From Acidobacteriota bacterium (GTDB lineage Bacteria; Acidobacteriota; Blastocatellia; Pyrinomonadales; Pyrinomonadaceae), in the NCBI GenBank assembly GCA_003222855.1, contig QHXH01000108.1, forward strand, positions 1-8,603: a stretch of 8,603 nucleotides of DNA, in the 5' to 3' direction. Position numbers and translations under genes: made by a program. The notes beneath the pieces were generated by a model. That model searched no databases. It was not told the DNA's origin and saw only the letters and a list, made by a program, of their open reading frames with translations. Of the stretch, positions 1 to 6,990 are shown in pieces (position 1 is the stretch's first letter; each line of letters starts with the position of its first letter).

Positions 1-2048
1 TAATCAACGAGACCAGTCCCTACCTGCTTCAGCACGCGCACAATCCCGTCAACTGGTATGCGTGGGGAGATGAAGCTTTGGAAAAGGCACGCGCTGAGAA
101 TAAACCGATACTACTCAGTATCGGCTATTCTGCCTGTCACTGGTGCCACGTGATGGAACATGAGTCGTTTGAAAATGAAGAGATTGCGCGCTTAATGAAC
201 GAAAACTTCATCAATATTAAGGTTGATCGCGAAGAGCGGCCGGACCTCGATCAGATCTATATGACCGCGGTCCAGATGATGACGGGGCAAGGCGGATGGC
301 CCATGACGATGTTCCTTACGCCCGAGGGCGTTCCGTTTTATGGAGGCACTTATTTCCCACCGGACGACCGTTATAATATGCCCGGCTTTCCGCGCGTCTT
401 GCTCAGCGTCGCCCAGGCATATCGATCGCAGCCAGACCAGGTGGCAAACACTGCCACCTCTATGTTGGGCGAGCTGCGAAGGATCGGATTAGCCGAAGAG
501 TCGCGCGATCTGCTCACTCCGGAAATTCTGGAGAGCGCTTATCGCCGGATTGCCAAGAACTACGATGAAGTCAACGGCGGATTTGGCGGCGCCCCAAAAT
601 TTCCCCCGGCGATGACACTTGAGTTTTTTTTGCACACATACTATCGGACCCGATCGGAAGATGCGCTCGAGATGGTGAAACACACGGCCCGTAAGATGGC
701 CGAGGGTGGAATGTACGATCAACTTGGTGGTGGCTTTCATCGTTACTCCGTCGATGCTAAATGGCTGGTGCCACACTTTGAGAAGATGCTGTATGACAAC
801 GCGCTTCTTTCACGCCTGTATTTGCACATCTATCAAATCACGAAAGATGAATCCGCGAGGCGCACCGCCGAACAGACCCTCGATTATGTTGTGCGCGAAA
901 TGACAGACGCGCGAGGCGGCTTTTATTCAAGTCAGGATGCTGATTCGGAAGGCGAAGAAGGAAAGTTCTTTGTTTGGTCTCGCGCTGAGGTTAACAGCGC
1001 GTTGGGCGATCGCGATGCATCAGTCTTTTGCGATTACTATGACATCACTGACGGCGGCAACTTCGAAGGACGAAACATTTTGCGCGTGAACGCGTCGTTG
1101 GATGAAGTCGCACGCAAGCACGACATCACCGTTGATCGGGCGCGCCAGCTTATTGAAGATGGCCGGCAGAAGCTTTTCGAAATTCGGGAACGGCGCGTAA
1201 AGCCGGGACGCGATGAAAAGATCCTCACAGCCTGGAACGGGCTGATGCTGGCAAGTTTCGCTGAGGCGTCGGCAATTTTGGACCGTGCGGATTATCGTGA
1301 AATCGCTCGATCCAACGCCAGATTTCTCCTTACGGATCTGCAGCGCGATAGCCTGCTGCTCAGAACCTACAAAGACGGTCAAGCGAAACTGAATGGCTAT
1401 CTCGAAGACTACGCGAGCCTAATCGATGGATTGATTTCGTTGTATGAAGCAACTGGTGAACTTGCATGGATCGAAGGCGCAAACATGCTCACCAATAAGA
1501 TGATCGATCAGTTTTGGGATGATGAATCCGGCGGGTTCTTTTTCACGGGCCAAACGCACGAGCAGCTGATTGTTCGCACTAAGGAGTGGCTCGATAATGC
1601 TACACCTTCCGGAAATTCGCTGGCAGCCTTCGCACTTCTCAGACTATCCGCGCTCATCGCAAATGATGAGTGTCGTCGCCGCGCTACGACCGTGCTCCGG
1701 CTCTCGACCGATCAGATGCGCAGGTATCCATCGGCTTTTGGATTTGCCTTGACGGCGTTGGACTTCTACCTTTCGTCGCCGCTGGAGATTGTAATCGTGG
1801 GAAACCACGGGGATGCGCGTTTCGAGGAACTCGCGCGAGGTCTCTGGCAGGACTATATACCCAATCGGGTCATCGCGACTTGCAGGGAACAGTTTGATCG
1901 CGCCGCCGATCTAATCCCACTCTTCCGGGGACGAAACACCGTGGACCGACAACCAACCGCTTACGTCTGTCAGGCGCAAACATGTCAAACTCCTGCCTAT
2001 TCTGAAGAGGAAATACGGCGGCAAATAGCCGCTGGCATCGGCCGATAA
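1..2048 (+). CDS. Thioredoxin-domain protein, YyaL/DUF255 (SPATA20-like) family, 5'-partial
   Basis: The reading frame is open from base 3, so 681 residues are visible. The TTG at 78 is not the true start: upstream in-frame codons give INETSPYLLQHAHNPVNWYA, the conserved N-terminal signature of this family, so the real start lies a few codons before the window. The N-terminal third is a thioredoxin-like fold with a CHWC motif (visible residues 45-48) followed by VMEHESF, and a GGWPMTMFLTP / GGTYFPP block typical of the family. The rest (about residue 180 on) resembles the alpha/alpha-barrel, six-hairpin-glycosidase-like part, with GGFGGAPKFP, GGGFHRYSVD, FEKMLYDNA and KILTAWNGLM. The extreme C-terminus keeps the family's YVCxxxxC segment. 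The length is about full for the family. Biochemical role is poorly defined; a redox or sugar-related function is only suggested by the folds. No signal peptide can be judged because the true N-terminus is missing. It ends about 65 bases before a separate promoter, so it is probably not co-transcribed with the next gene by design. Confidence 0.95.
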   Translation, partial: INETSPYLLQHAHNPVNWYAWGDEALEKARAENKPILLSIGYSACHWCHVMEHESFENEEIARLMNENFINIKVDREERPDLDQIYMTAVQMMTGQGGWPMTMFLTPEGVPFYGGTYFPPDDRYNMPGFPRVLLSVAQAYRSQPDQVANTATSMLGELRRIGLAEESRDLLTPEILESAYRRIAKNYDEVNGGFGGAPKFPPAMTLEFFLHTYYRTRSEDALEMVKHTARKMAEGGMYDQLGGGFHRYSVDAKWLVPHFEKMLYDNALLSRLYLHIYQITKDESARRTAEQTLDYVVREMTDARGGFYSSQDADSEGEEGKFFVWSRAEVNSALGDRDASVFCDYYDITDGGNFEGRNILRVNASLDEVARKHDITVDRARQLIEDGRQKLFEIRERRVKPGRDEKILTAWNGLMLASFAEASAILDRADYREIARSNARFLLTDLQRDSLLLRTYKDGQAKLNGYLEDYASLIDGLISLYEATGELAWIEGANMLTNKMIDQFWDDESGGFFFTGQTHEQLIVRTKEWLDNATPSGNSLAAFALLRLSALIANDECRRRATTVLRLSTDQMRRYPSAFGFALTALDFYLSSPLEIVIVGNHGDARFEELARGLWQDYIPNRVIATCREQFDRAADLIPLFRGRNTVDRQPTAYVCQAQTCQTPAYSEEEIRRQIAAGIGR

Positions 2049-2112
2049 GCGTGTCGGAGCAACTACTTCTCGTAAACAAACCACTGGTTTTGCCACCCTA
2101 CCGAAAAAAGCG

Positions 2113-2141
2113 TTGACTTACGTTAGCAGGGTCGCTATTCT
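2113..2141 (+). promoter_or_regulatory. Predicted sigma70-type promoter for the HD-GYP gene
   Basis: A -35 box TTGACT (2113-2118) and a -10 box TATTCT (2136-2141) are separated by exactly 17 bases. The -35 matches consensus at 5 of 6 positions and the -10 at 4 of 6. Transcription would begin near 2148. That leaves only about 8 bases before the ATG at 2156 but about 100 bases before the ATG at 2249, so the promoter argues for the downstream start. Prediction only. Confidence 0.5.
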
Positions 2142-2248
2142 CTACGTGGCCAACGATGTTGGCCGTTGTCGTGTTATCGCAAGCCGCGCTTGATCGCGTG
2201 AATGCTTCTCACCCAACTCGGGCCCCCCGCGAAATCTCGGAAAAGTTC

Positions 2249-3559
2249 ATGTCAAATTTTAATTGGAAGAGTCTATCGCTGCTGGCGGCTGTCGTCGTCG
2301 TTAGCGCCATCATTTTGCTGTTAGGGTTTGTTACCACTCTGCGCCTGCCCCTGCTCGGCTGGAGTGGCTTGGCGCCGCTCGTGATTCTGGTAATTTTGAC
2401 CCTGATATCCAGTCGCTTCACGGTGGCGGTCACGAGCGCTGATGGAACGAGCCAAACCAACAAATCGGTCGCTGACGCATTCATATTCCTGGCTGTCATG
2501 ATGTACACGATGGCGCCGGCAAACAGCTTCGGCCCATCAGTCATTCTCGCGGCCATCGTCGGCTTCATTGCGTCCGTTTCCGTAAGTGGGAAATGGTCGA
2601 GAGTCTTCGCGGTTGGTACTACGATTATTTCCACGTTCGTTGCTTCGTTGGTTTACAAAGGTGTGCTGGTTACGATGGCGGGAGGCGCAGTATCCGCGGG
2701 TGATCGCGGGCTGGTGCTGGACATCCTGTTGTTTCCCCTTTGTGTGTTCGGAGTTGTCCAATATGCGTTAAGCACCTTTGGAACGATCGCTTTTGCGTCG
2801 CTGACCTCGGGCAAGGAGCGCGTCAAAGTCTCAACAGAGAGTTTGATCTGGACGCTCATTACCCAGGTTGCTAACGTCACTTCCGCGGCGTTGTTTTTTT
2901 CGGCAATTCGCGGTGCCGGCGTTCCCTTTTTGTTTGTCGGCGCGCTGATCATCACACTCGTTCACTTATTGTATCGATTCAATGAGAAGCGAGTCAGCGA
3001 GGTTACACGCGCGCAAGGTGAAAAACTCCGCTATATCGAAGAGATCGCTGATCTGCATATGAACACCATCGAGTCGCTGGCGATCGCGATCGATGCTAAG
3101 GATCAGACCACGCATGGTCACGTGCGCCGCACACAGATTTATGCGACTGAGATGGGTAGGCTGCTTAAGGTTTCCGAGTCGGAATTGCGTGCGCTGGTCG
3201 CCGGCGCGCTGCTGCACGACATTGGCAAACTGGCAGTGCCGGAATACATCCTGAACAAACCCGGCAAGCTTACTGAAGCAGAATTCGCGAAGATGAAGAT
3301 CCATCCGACCGTTGGTGGTGACATCCTGAAGCGAGTAAATTTTCCGTATCCGGTCGAAGACATCGTACGATTTCACCACGAAAAGTGGGATGGCAGCGGA
3401 TATCCCAAAGGCCTGCGCGCAGAGAGGATCCCACTCGTCGCCCGCATAATTTCGGTGGTTGATTTTTACGATGCCACGCGGTGCGATCGTCCTTATCGAA
3501 AGGGAATGAAGCGGGAAGACTCGCTGGGGTTGCTGCAAAAAATGTCTGGTACTGCGTGA
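2249..3559 (+). CDS. Membrane-anchored HD-GYP cyclic-di-GMP phosphodiesterase, C-terminally shortened
   Basis: Predicted to hydrolyse c-di-GMP at the inner membrane. With the start at 2249 it has 436 residues. The first ~245 are strongly hydrophobic, with roughly seven or eight membrane segments beginning LSLLAAVVVVSAIILLLGFV; I do not recognise a named sensor type. A short linker (RVSEVTRAQGEKLRYIEEIADLH) leads into the HD-GYP domain from about residue 270. The metal and signature motifs are present: HGHVRRTQ, LLHDIGK (HD at 323-324), HPTVGGDIL, HHEKWDGSGYP (376-386) and the late VVDFYDA. The domain then breaks off at QKMSGTA, just where the family normally continues with an FDP-containing helix, so its last helices appear lost. 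The frame is also open from an ATG at 2156, adding 31 residues rich in polar and Pro/Arg residues. I prefer 2249 because the protein then starts just before the first membrane helix and the predicted promoter lies directly over 2156. The stop overlaps the next gene's candidate GTG (GTGA). Confidence 0.85.
   Translation: MSNFNWKSLSLLAAVVVVSAIILLLGFVTTLRLPLLGWSGLAPLVILVILTLISSRFTVAVTSADGTSQTNKSVADAFIFLAVMMYTMAPANSFGPSVILAAIVGFIASVSVSGKWSRVFAVGTTIISTFVASLVYKGVLVTMAGGAVSAGDRGLVLDILLFPLCVFGVVQYALSTFGTIAFASLTSGKERVKVSTESLIWTLITQVANVTSAALFFSAIRGAGVPFLFVGALIITLVHLLYRFNEKRVSEVTRAQGEKLRYIEEIADLHMNTIESLAIAIDAKDQTTHGHVRRTQIYATEMGRLLKVSESELRALVAGALLHDIGKLAVPEYILNKPGKLTEAEFAKMKIHPTVGGDILKRVNFPYPVEDIVRFHHEKWDGSGYPKGLRAERIPLVARIISVVDFYDATRCDRPYRKGMKREDSLGLLQKMSGTA
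3531..3559 (+). other. Apparent frame break between the HD-GYP and GAF-GGDEF reading frames
   Basis: The HD-GYP frame reads LLQKMSGTA then TGA (3557-3559), whereas the frame that carries the GAF-GGDEF protein becomes protein-like only from VTEFDNLI (3556 on). Upstream of 3556 that second frame (…AAKNVWYC) is just an out-of-frame reading of HD-GYP codons. The switch equals a -1 shift. A run of six A lies at 3537-3542, but slipping there would discard MSGTA, which looks like genuine HD-GYP sequence. A small out-of-frame deletion removing the end of the HD-GYP domain fits better. A sequencing or assembly deletion cannot be excluded. Confidence 0.55.
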
Positions 3560-4728
3560 CTGAATTTGATAACTTGATCGCGCGCGAAGACATTTCTGAG
3601 CAAGTTGCTTCTGAAAACATTGACCTGCTGACAAAGGCGCGGCCTGATGCAGGATTGGCGTCTGATATTCTCGGCGCGCCGGACGACAGTCAGGGCTTTC
3701 GCTCGATCACGCAGGCGCAGCGCGAAGTCTTCGCCCTTCATGAGATAGCCCAGACGATTGGGTCGTCGTTGAATCTCCAGGATACGGTTTCCTTGATATC
3801 GAATAAGTTGCGGGCAATTGTTCCCTTCGACACCTGCGTAATCTTTATCGTCGACGATCGTTCGGGCAAAGCAATCGCGATGCACGTAGTGGGGGATCAC
3901 TCTGATCTCTTCAAATTGCGACGCATCAACATTGGTGACGGCATCAGCGGCTGGGTGATTGCGAACTCGCGTTCGATGTGCAACTCATCGCCGGAACTTG
4001 ATCTTGTTGGAATGCCTGACGAAATTGCTCGCAGCTATCGCGGCGTGCTGGTGTCACCGTTGATTAAAGAGGACGGCGCTTTCGGTGCGATCGCTCTCTA
4101 TTCCAAAGGACGTACCTCGTACACGACTGAGCACGTACGCCTGTTGGAATCTGTTGCCCAACATGCCGCCTCAGCGCTCAACAACGCTTTAACATTTGAG
4201 AAGACAAAGGAGAGCGCGCTTACGGATCCGCTGACGGAACTCCCGAACGCGCGCGGCTTCTACATGATGCTGGAACAGAGGCTCGCTGAATGTGAGCGCT
4301 CAGGGCGCGAGTCGCTCTCAGTTATCAGCATGGACGTCGACGATTTCAAGGCGATCAACGACCGATATGGCCACGCGATTGGCGATCGGCTGTTAGCCAG
4401 CATCGCGGGCGTTATTCGCAAAGAACTTCGCCAAATGGACATCCTGTCGCGCTATGCGGGCGATGAGTTTGTGGCCATCATGCCGATGGCTTCACAGGTG
4501 ATGGCTGAAGGTATCGCCGAGCGCATCGTCAAGGCCGTCTCTGAGCATCAGTTCTCAGTCAGAGAGGGCAAAAAAGTCAGTGTGGGTATCAGCGTCGGCG
4601 TTGCGTGTTTCCCGGACCACGGCGAGACGACTGAAGAGCTATTGACCGCCGCAGCGCGCAACATGCAACGTGACAAGCACGCGCGCAAGAACCTTCACAA
4701 TCTGTCCACGTTGCCAACGCCCGCCTGA
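3556..4728 (+). CDS. GAF-domain diguanylate cyclase (GGDEF protein)
   Basis: Predicted to condense two GTP into c-di-GMP. With a GTG start at 3556 it has 390 residues. Residues 1-54 are a linker (TEFDNLIAREDISEQVASE…) that looks like the continuation of a larger protein. A GAF sensor domain spans about 55-215, including RAIVPFDTCVIFIVDD, GDGISGWVIAN and LVSPLIKEDGAFGAIALYS. The GGDEF domain spans about 220-385: LTDPLTELPNARGF, SMDVDDFKAINDRYGHAIGD, the active-site loop as AGDEF (301-305), and VSVGISVGVACFP. An RxxD product-inhibition site (RQMD, 292-295) sits exactly five residues before AGDEF. The frame is open back to a GTG at 3481, but that would overlap HD-GYP codons with non-protein-like sequence. 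GTG 3556 overlaps the upstream stop as GTGA, which would suit translational coupling, but no clear Shine-Dalgarno precedes it. No membrane segment is present, so if made separately it would be cytosolic. Codon use resembles its neighbours. Confidence 0.85.
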   Translation: MTEFDNLIAREDISEQVASENIDLLTKARPDAGLASDILGAPDDSQGFRSITQAQREVFALHEIAQTIGSSLNLQDTVSLISNKLRAIVPFDTCVIFIVDDRSGKAIAMHVVGDHSDLFKLRRINIGDGISGWVIANSRSMCNSSPELDLVGMPDEIARSYRGVLVSPLIKEDGAFGAIALYSKGRTSYTTEHVRLLESVAQHAASALNNALTFEKTKESALTDPLTELPNARGFYMMLEQRLAECERSGRESLSVISMDVDDFKAINDRYGHAIGDRLLASIAGVIRKELRQMDILSRYAGDEFVAIMPMASQVMAEGIAERIVKAVSEHQFSVREGKKVSVGISVGVACFPDHGETTEELLTAAARNMQRDKHARKNLHNLSTLPTPA

Positions 4729-4770
4729 ATCGATCATTACACCTAAGGATAAATCGACAACTCTTTTCAG

Positions 4771-4810
4771 AGGCACGTCATGCTTCCGGGCTGGCGTGCC
4801 TGTTTCTTTT
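4771..4810 (+). terminator. Rho-independent terminator after the GGDEF gene
   Basis: The arms AGGCACGTCATGC and GCTGGCGTGCCT pair over 12 base pairs with one G·T wobble and one bulged T, closing a TTCCGG loop (stem 4771-4801). A T-rich tail, GTTTCTTTT (4802-4810), follows. It lies 42 bases after the GGDEF stop and ends 8 bases before the pdh promoter, so it should separate the two units. Confidence 0.8.
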
Positions 4811-4817
4811 GTGCGTT

Positions 4818-4845
4818 TTGTACCGTCAATAGTCTCGCGTATAAT
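4818..4845 (+). promoter_or_regulatory. Predicted sigma70-type promoter of the pdhABC operon
   Basis: A perfect TATAAT -10 box (4840-4845) lies 16 bases after a weak -35-like TTGTAC (4818-4823). Transcription would start near 4852, giving a leader of about 68 bases before pdhA. The position directly after the terminator supports the call. The strong -10 with a poor -35 would be compatible with an activator, but no activator site can be named. Confidence 0.6.
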
Positions 4846-4875
4846 CCCAATCGTTTCGGAATCACAATCATTCGC

Positions 4876-4893
4876 GGCCAGCTCAAGCTGGCC
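4876..4893 (+). promoter_or_regulatory. Perfect palindrome in the pdhA leader, candidate operator or RNA hairpin
   Basis: GGCCAGCT (4876-4883), CA, then AGCTGGCC (4886-4893) is an exact 8+8 inverted repeat. It sits about 24 bases into the predicted transcript and ends 26 bases before the pdhA ATG. As DNA it could bind a dimeric repressor; as RNA the inner pairs would open to give a GC-rich hairpin. It does not match the Escherichia coli PdhR operator as I know it. No T-tract follows, so it is not a terminator. Confidence 0.4.
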
Positions 4894-4919
4894 AATTCAT
4901 TAGATCAAGCAGCGACTAG

Positions 4920-5987
4920 ATGAGTAGCCAACCGACCGAGCGTAACACCCGACCTAAGAACTCTCCCGCAGGCAGCGCCGGCGTACTTGATCGCCCCGAA
5001 GAGCCGGCAGCCCAACTCGACGAAGATCGCGACACCCTGGTGAAGGTATTTCACCAGATGCTGCTGCTTCGGCGATTCGAAGAGAAGTGCGCAGAGTCCT
5101 ACAGCCTGGGAAAAATCGGTGGCTTTTGCCATCTCTATATCGGTCAGGAAGCCGTAGGCGTAGGCGCAATATCCGTGCTGCGGCCGGACGATTATGTGCT
5201 CACCAGTTATCGCGAGCACGGGCAGGCGATCGCGAAAGGTATCTCGCCGGAAGCCGTTATGGCTGAGTTGTACGGCAAAGCCGGCGGCTGTTCACGTGGC
5301 AAGGGCGGCTCGATGCACTTGTTTGACGCGGATGTGAATTTTCTCGGGGGGCATGCGATCGTCGGCGGACAGATTCCGTTGGCGACCGGCGTGGCGTTCG
5401 CATGCAAGTACAAAGAGACGGATCAGGTCACCCTCTGTTTCTTCGGCGAAGCCGCGGTAAACCAGGGTGCATTTCATGAGTCGCTGAACATGGCCCAGCT
5501 TTGGAAACTGCCGTGCATTTACATTTGCGAAAACAATATGTACGGCATGGGCACTTCCCTCGAACGGGCCATGTCATCTCAGAACGTAGCATCGAAAGCA
5601 TGTGCCTACGAGCTGGCCTCTGAATCGGTTGACGGTATGGATGTGTTAAAGATGCGAGAGGCGACGCGGCGAGCGATCAAGCGCGCGCGCGAAGAATCAT
5701 CGCCGACGTTAATCGAAGCGCGCACCTATCGTTACATGGGCCATTCCATGTCTGATCCGGGAAAGTATCGCACGCGGGCTGAGATTGAAAAATATCAGGA
5801 GCGCGATCCGATTAAGGTGTTCACGAAGACGCTCAAGGACAATGGAATTCTTAGCGACAGCGAGATCGCCGAAATCGAGGCCCAGGTTAAGGAAGAAGTG
5901 GAACGAGCCGTTCGTTTTGCTGACGAGAGTCCGCTGCCGGATCCAAAAGAGTTGTATACAGACATTTACGCGAACCCGATAAACTGA
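4920..5987 (+). CDS. pdhA: Pyruvate dehydrogenase E1 component, alpha subunit
   Basis: The 355-residue alpha subunit of the alpha2beta2 E1 enzyme binds thiamine diphosphate and decarboxylates pyruvate in the cytoplasm. Residues 1-38 are a polar, probably disordered leader. The core begins near LVKVFHQMLLLRRFEEKCAE and keeps GGFCHLYIGQEAVGVGA, TSYREHG, GGCSRGKGGSMHLF and NFLGGHAIVGGQIPLATG. The thiamine-diphosphate motif runs from GEAAVNQG (176-183) to ENN (204-206); the usual GDG is GEA here, so the metal-binding Asp is replaced by Glu177. The loop YRYMGHSMSDPGKYRTR (from 270) corresponds to the phosphorylation-loop region of mitochondrial E1 alpha. pdhB starts 22 bases after the stop, and pdhC follows. 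No strong Shine-Dalgarno precedes ATG 4920. An acetoin or branched-chain 2-oxoacid dehydrogenase E1 is the main alternative; the mitochondrial-like PDH motifs and the E2 type favour pyruvate. Confidence 0.95.
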   Translation: MSSQPTERNTRPKNSPAGSAGVLDRPEEPAAQLDEDRDTLVKVFHQMLLLRRFEEKCAESYSLGKIGGFCHLYIGQEAVGVGAISVLRPDDYVLTSYREHGQAIAKGISPEAVMAELYGKAGGCSRGKGGSMHLFDADVNFLGGHAIVGGQIPLATGVAFACKYKETDQVTLCFFGEAAVNQGAFHESLNMAQLWKLPCIYICENNMYGMGTSLERAMSSQNVASKACAYELASESVDGMDVLKMREATRRAIKRAREESSPTLIEARTYRYMGHSMSDPGKYRTRAEIEKYQERDPIKVFTKTLKDNGILSDSEIAEIEAQVKEEVERAVRFADESPLPDPKELYTDIYANPIN

Positions 5988-5998
5988 TCGCCGCTGCT

Positions 5999-6003
5999 GG
6001 AGA
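5999..6003 (+). promoter_or_regulatory. Shine-Dalgarno site of pdhB
   Basis: GGAGA lies 6 bases before the ATG at 6010, inside the 22-base pdhA-pdhB gap. It fixes the pdhB start and is clearer than anything preceding pdhA or pdhC. Confidence 0.65.
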
Positions 6004-6009
6004 TTAACA

Positions 6010-6990
6010 ATGCCGGTGATGACGATGCGCGATGCTTTAAATCTGGCTCTGAAAGAAGAGCTGGCGCGCGACAGCTCTGTCTTCCTGATGGGCGAGGAAG
6101 TCGCGGAGTATCAGGGTGCCTATAAAGTAACGCGCGGACTCCTGCAAGAGTTTGGACCAAAGCGCGTGATCGATACGCCAATCACCGAGCTTGGGTTCGC
6201 GGGCTTGGGTGTGGGCGCAGCGATGGCCGGCCTGCGGCCGATCATCGAATTCATGACTTTTAATTTCTCGATCCTGGCCACCGATCAGATTATCAATTCA
6301 GCCGCCAAGATGCGTTACATGTCGGGAGGCCAGTTCAAAATTCCGATCGTCTTTCGCGGGCCCGGCGGCTCGGCTTACCAGGTTTCATCGCAACACTCTC
6401 AGGCTCTGGAGTCATGGTATGCCTATTTCCCGGGACTCAAAGTAGTAATGCCGTCGACGCCGGCCGATGCGAAGGGGCTGTTGAAGAGTTCGATTCGTGA
6501 CGATGATCCGGTGATTTTCATTGAGCAGGAACGCATGTACGGTATGAAAGGCGAAGTATCCGAAGACGCGGACTTTACCATTCCGCTTGGCGTTGCCGAA
6601 GTGAAACGCGAGGGAACAGACGCCACGATCATCGCGCGCTCATTGATGGTGCCGATAGCCCTACAGGCCGCCGAACAACTGGAGAAAGAAGGAATCTCCT
6701 GTGAAGTCATCGACCCACGCACGATTCGGCCGTTCGACATCAACACGATCGTTGAATCGGTAAAGAAAACGAATCGCGCTGTCGTCGCCGAGGAATCACA
6801 TCCGTTCGCGAGCGTGGGCGCGGAGATCAGCGCGGAAATTGCCGAGCATGCTTTTGATTACCTGGATGCGCCAGTAAAACGCATCTCTGGCGCTGACGTG
6901 CCAATGCCGTACGCAAAAAATCTCGAGCAGTTGGCGATCCCGGACGTCGCACGTATCGTCGCTGCCGTGAAGGAAGTATCTTACGTTTAG
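6010..6990 (+). CDS. pdhB: Pyruvate dehydrogenase E1 component, beta subunit
   Basis: The 326-residue E1 beta subunit pairs with PdhA to form the thiamine-diphosphate active site. It matches the family from end to end: MRDALNLALKEELARD, GEEVAEYQGAYKVTRGL (28-44), RVIDTPITELGFAGLGVGAA with the cofactor-activating Glu at 60, PIIEFMTFNFS, QIINSAAKMRYMSGG, IPIVFRGPGG, SQHSQ, and the C-terminal transketolase-like domain with VIDPRTIRPFD, VVAEESH and MPYAKNLE. The length is normal for bacterial E1 beta without an N-terminal lipoyl domain. The start is supported by a good Shine-Dalgarno and by alignment to the family N-terminus. Its stop is immediately followed, with no spacer, by the palindromic repeat that separates it from pdhC. 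Nothing appears broken. Confidence 0.97.
   Translation: MPVMTMRDALNLALKEELARDSSVFLMGEEVAEYQGAYKVTRGLLQEFGPKRVIDTPITELGFAGLGVGAAMAGLRPIIEFMTFNFSILATDQIINSAAKMRYMSGGQFKIPIVFRGPGGSAYQVSSQHSQALESWYAYFPGLKVVMPSTPADAKGLLKSSIRDDDPVIFIEQERMYGMKGEVSEDADFTIPLGVAEVKREGTDATIIARSLMVPIALQAAEQLEKEGISCEVIDPRTIRPFDINTIVESVKKTNRAVVAEESHPFASVGAEISAEIAEHAFDYLDAPVKRISGADVPMPYAKNLEQLAIPDVARIVAAVKEVSYV

Noticed and set aside
78..80. TTG at 78 as the start of the first gene
   Set aside because: In-frame upstream codons encode the conserved NETSPYLLQHA…NPV signature, so the gene begins before the window.
2078..2090. Small hairpin AAACC-ACT-GGTTT after the YyaL-family gene as a terminator
   Set aside because: Only five mostly A-T pairs and no T-tract; too weak to call.
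3535..3542. Programmed -1 frameshift at the six-A run joining HD-GYP to GAF-GGDEF
   Set aside because: The local heptamer is G CAA AAA, a poor slippery site, I see no obvious downstream stimulator, and the shift would discard MSGTA, which looks like true HD-GYP sequence. A deletion explains the break better.
2966..3634. Long reverse-strand open frame (222 codons) opposite the HD-GYP gene
   Set aside because: It lies fully antisense to conserved HD-GYP codons and its translation shows no recognisable domain; it is a shadow of biased codon use.
4670..4903. Small + strand frame of 77 codons between the GGDEF gene and pdhA
   Set aside because: It spans the end of the GGDEF gene, the terminator and the pdh promoter, and the translation is not protein-like.
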